Origin: CAVRXQ01 sp963838845
GTDB lineage: Bacteria > Actinomycetota > Acidimicrobiia > Acidimicrobiales > Bog-793
Reading direction: 5' to 3'
Length of the DNA: 64,000 nucleotides
NCBI GenBank assembly: GCA_963838845.1
Contig: CAWISR010000002.1
Span: 1,033,742-1,097,741 of the forward strand
Position 1 is the stretch's first letter, and each line of letters opens with the position of its first letter. The notes below the pieces were generated by a model. The model did not search any database. It was not told where the DNA came from and worked only from the letters and a program-made list of their open reading frames with translations. The translations under genes and the position numbers were made by a program. Shown here piece by piece: positions 63,354 to 64,000 of this stretch.

Positions 63354-63392
63354 TAGCGCCGGCGCCCGAGGTACTCCCGGGCGCCGGCGCTA
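63354..63392. terminator. 15-bp perfect hairpin between convergent genes
   Basis: Arms tagcgccggcgcccg and its exact complement flank a nine-base loop. It lies 82 bases after lipoprotein C and 12 bases beyond the stop of the convergent beta-propeller gene. The stem is very stable. There is no T-run, so it is a plausible bidirectional terminator or attenuating stem. Confidence 0.6.
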
Positions 63393-63404
63393 GCGCGAGA
63401 TTGC

Positions 63405-64000
63405 TTAGAAGGCGACGATGCCTTCGCCACCCACGGCGCCGGCCACGGTGACGGATCCGATCTCGGTGAGGGAACCGTTCGAATTGACCTGGAACTCGTC
63501 GACGATCCCGTTCCCTCCCGTCTGGACGTAAAGGAACTGCCCATTGGCCGAGGCCGAACCGTCAACGGTTCCCGGGTCAGTGGTCGTCTTCCCGAGCAGC
63601 GTGAGCTGGCCGGTGGCGGTGTCCTGGAAACCGCTCACTGACGGGCCTCCCACGTTGGAGGTGTAGAAGAACCCTCCCGCCGGAGCGACCCAGCATGTCG
63701 CGGGTTGGCCGGTTCCGACGGTGTCAAAGGGGGTGACGGTCCCGTCCCGGTTGAGGACGAAGGTCGCGAGCGCGGGATCGGTGGACGACGACTCGGCGAC
63801 GACGAGGTGGCCCGCCGGGTCGAAGGTGATGCCGAAGGGAACCGCACCGGGCTCAGAGTTCTCCACCGGGGAAGACGAAAGCAGCCCGAGAAATCCGACG
63901 TGGAAGACGTCGATGTCGTTTCCGTTTGCCTTGGTCGTCACGACCACCTGGGAGCCGTCCGGAGAGAAAGCGACCTGCCCGGGGGTGTTGGTGAATTGAT
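63405..64000 (-). CDS. Beta-propeller (lactonase/YVTN-like) protein, partial
   Basis: The 3' end of a gene that continues past the right edge. The visible 198 residues carry repeated strands of the 7-bladed lactonase family: PGQVAFSPDGSQVVVTTKAN, FGITFDPAGHLVVAESSSTD, VAPAGGFFYTSNVGGPSVSG and DGSASANGQFLYVQTGGNGI. The family includes 6-phosphogluconolactonases, but many secreted members have no enzyme activity. The N-terminus lies outside the window. Confidence 0.88.
   Translation of the reverse strand, partial: QFTNTPGQVAFSPDGSQVVVTTKANGNDIDVFHVGFLGLLSSSPVENSEPGAVPFGITFDPAGHLVVAESSSTDPALATFVLNRDGTVTPFDTVGTGQPATCWVAPAGGFFYTSNVGGPSVSGFQDTATGQLTLLGKTTTDPGTVDGSASANGQFLYVQTGGNGIVDEFQVNSNGSLTEIGSVTVAGAVGGEGIVAF

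Overview
The window is high-GC bacterial chromosome, most likely from an uncultured or little-studied actinobacterium. I lean to an Acidimicrobiia-like lineage, by inference only. The clearest marker is a co-directional minus-strand block of about 11 kb: phosphatidyltransferase, guanylyltransferase/phosphomannomutase-like fusion, gcvH, GarA-type FHA protein, MerR, hpt, DUF151 nuclease, MerR, small PD-(D/E)XK-like protein, gcvT, gcvPA, gcvPB. This resembles the mycobacterial pgsA2-gcvH-garA-Rv1828-Rv1829-Rv1830-gcvB neighbourhood, but with split GcvP subunits. An F420-type LLM oxidoreductase, L,D-transpeptidase, HAAS proteins and many GTG starts also fit Actinobacteria. I found no rRNA, tRNA, CRISPR array or intact insertion sequence.

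Layout. 0.2-9.3 kb: CAP-domain secreted protein, PAS-GGDEF-EAL protein, LLM oxidoreductase, a GNAT / class III aminotransferase / methylmalonate-semialdehyde dehydrogenase cluster, and a coiled-coil protein. 9.3-12.4 kb: CMD-family protein, DHA2 MFS exporter, esterase. 12.4-23.6 kb: the glycine-cleavage / garA block. 23.6-33.3 kb: small proteins, L,D-transpeptidase, amylo-alpha-1,6-glucosidase-like enzyme, dioxovalerate-type aldehyde dehydrogenase, D,D-carboxypeptidase, and a second GGDEF protein with a degenerate EAL-like N-terminus.

From about 33.4 kb the character changes. Genes are short, spacing is loose, many products are secreted or lipoproteins of unknown function, strands alternate, and many genes are broken. 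This half has an aldo-keto reductase, a papain-like small protein, DUF2277, DUF1801, DUF488 and DUF1330 proteins, cupins, VOC proteins, a DoxX-like protein, a PadR-HAAS-HAAS operon with a striking operator palindrome, an APH(6)-like kinase, a truncated tyrosine recombinase, an OmpR-type two-component system, a Kelch-like protein, an alpha/beta-hydrolase-adenylate cyclase fusion, and three dispersed paralogues of a lipoprotein family built on a duplicated Cys-x-x-x-His-Gly-x-Pro motif.

Seven genes that read as full-length families are split by single frameshifts (near 5.73, 28.80, 36.05, 39.35, 46.06, 57.02 and 58.30 kb). Several are explained by one missing base in a short homopolymer. Two further genes carry an in-frame stop (24.17 and 39.97 kb). 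This may be sequencing error in a draft or metagenomic assembly, real gene decay, or both, and raw reads are needed to tell.

The best candidates for new biology are the repeated lipoprotein family with a shared upstream direct-repeat element, the zinc-ribbon version of the GarA metabolic switch, the PadR operator overlapping its own start codon, and the papain-like 151-residue protein.
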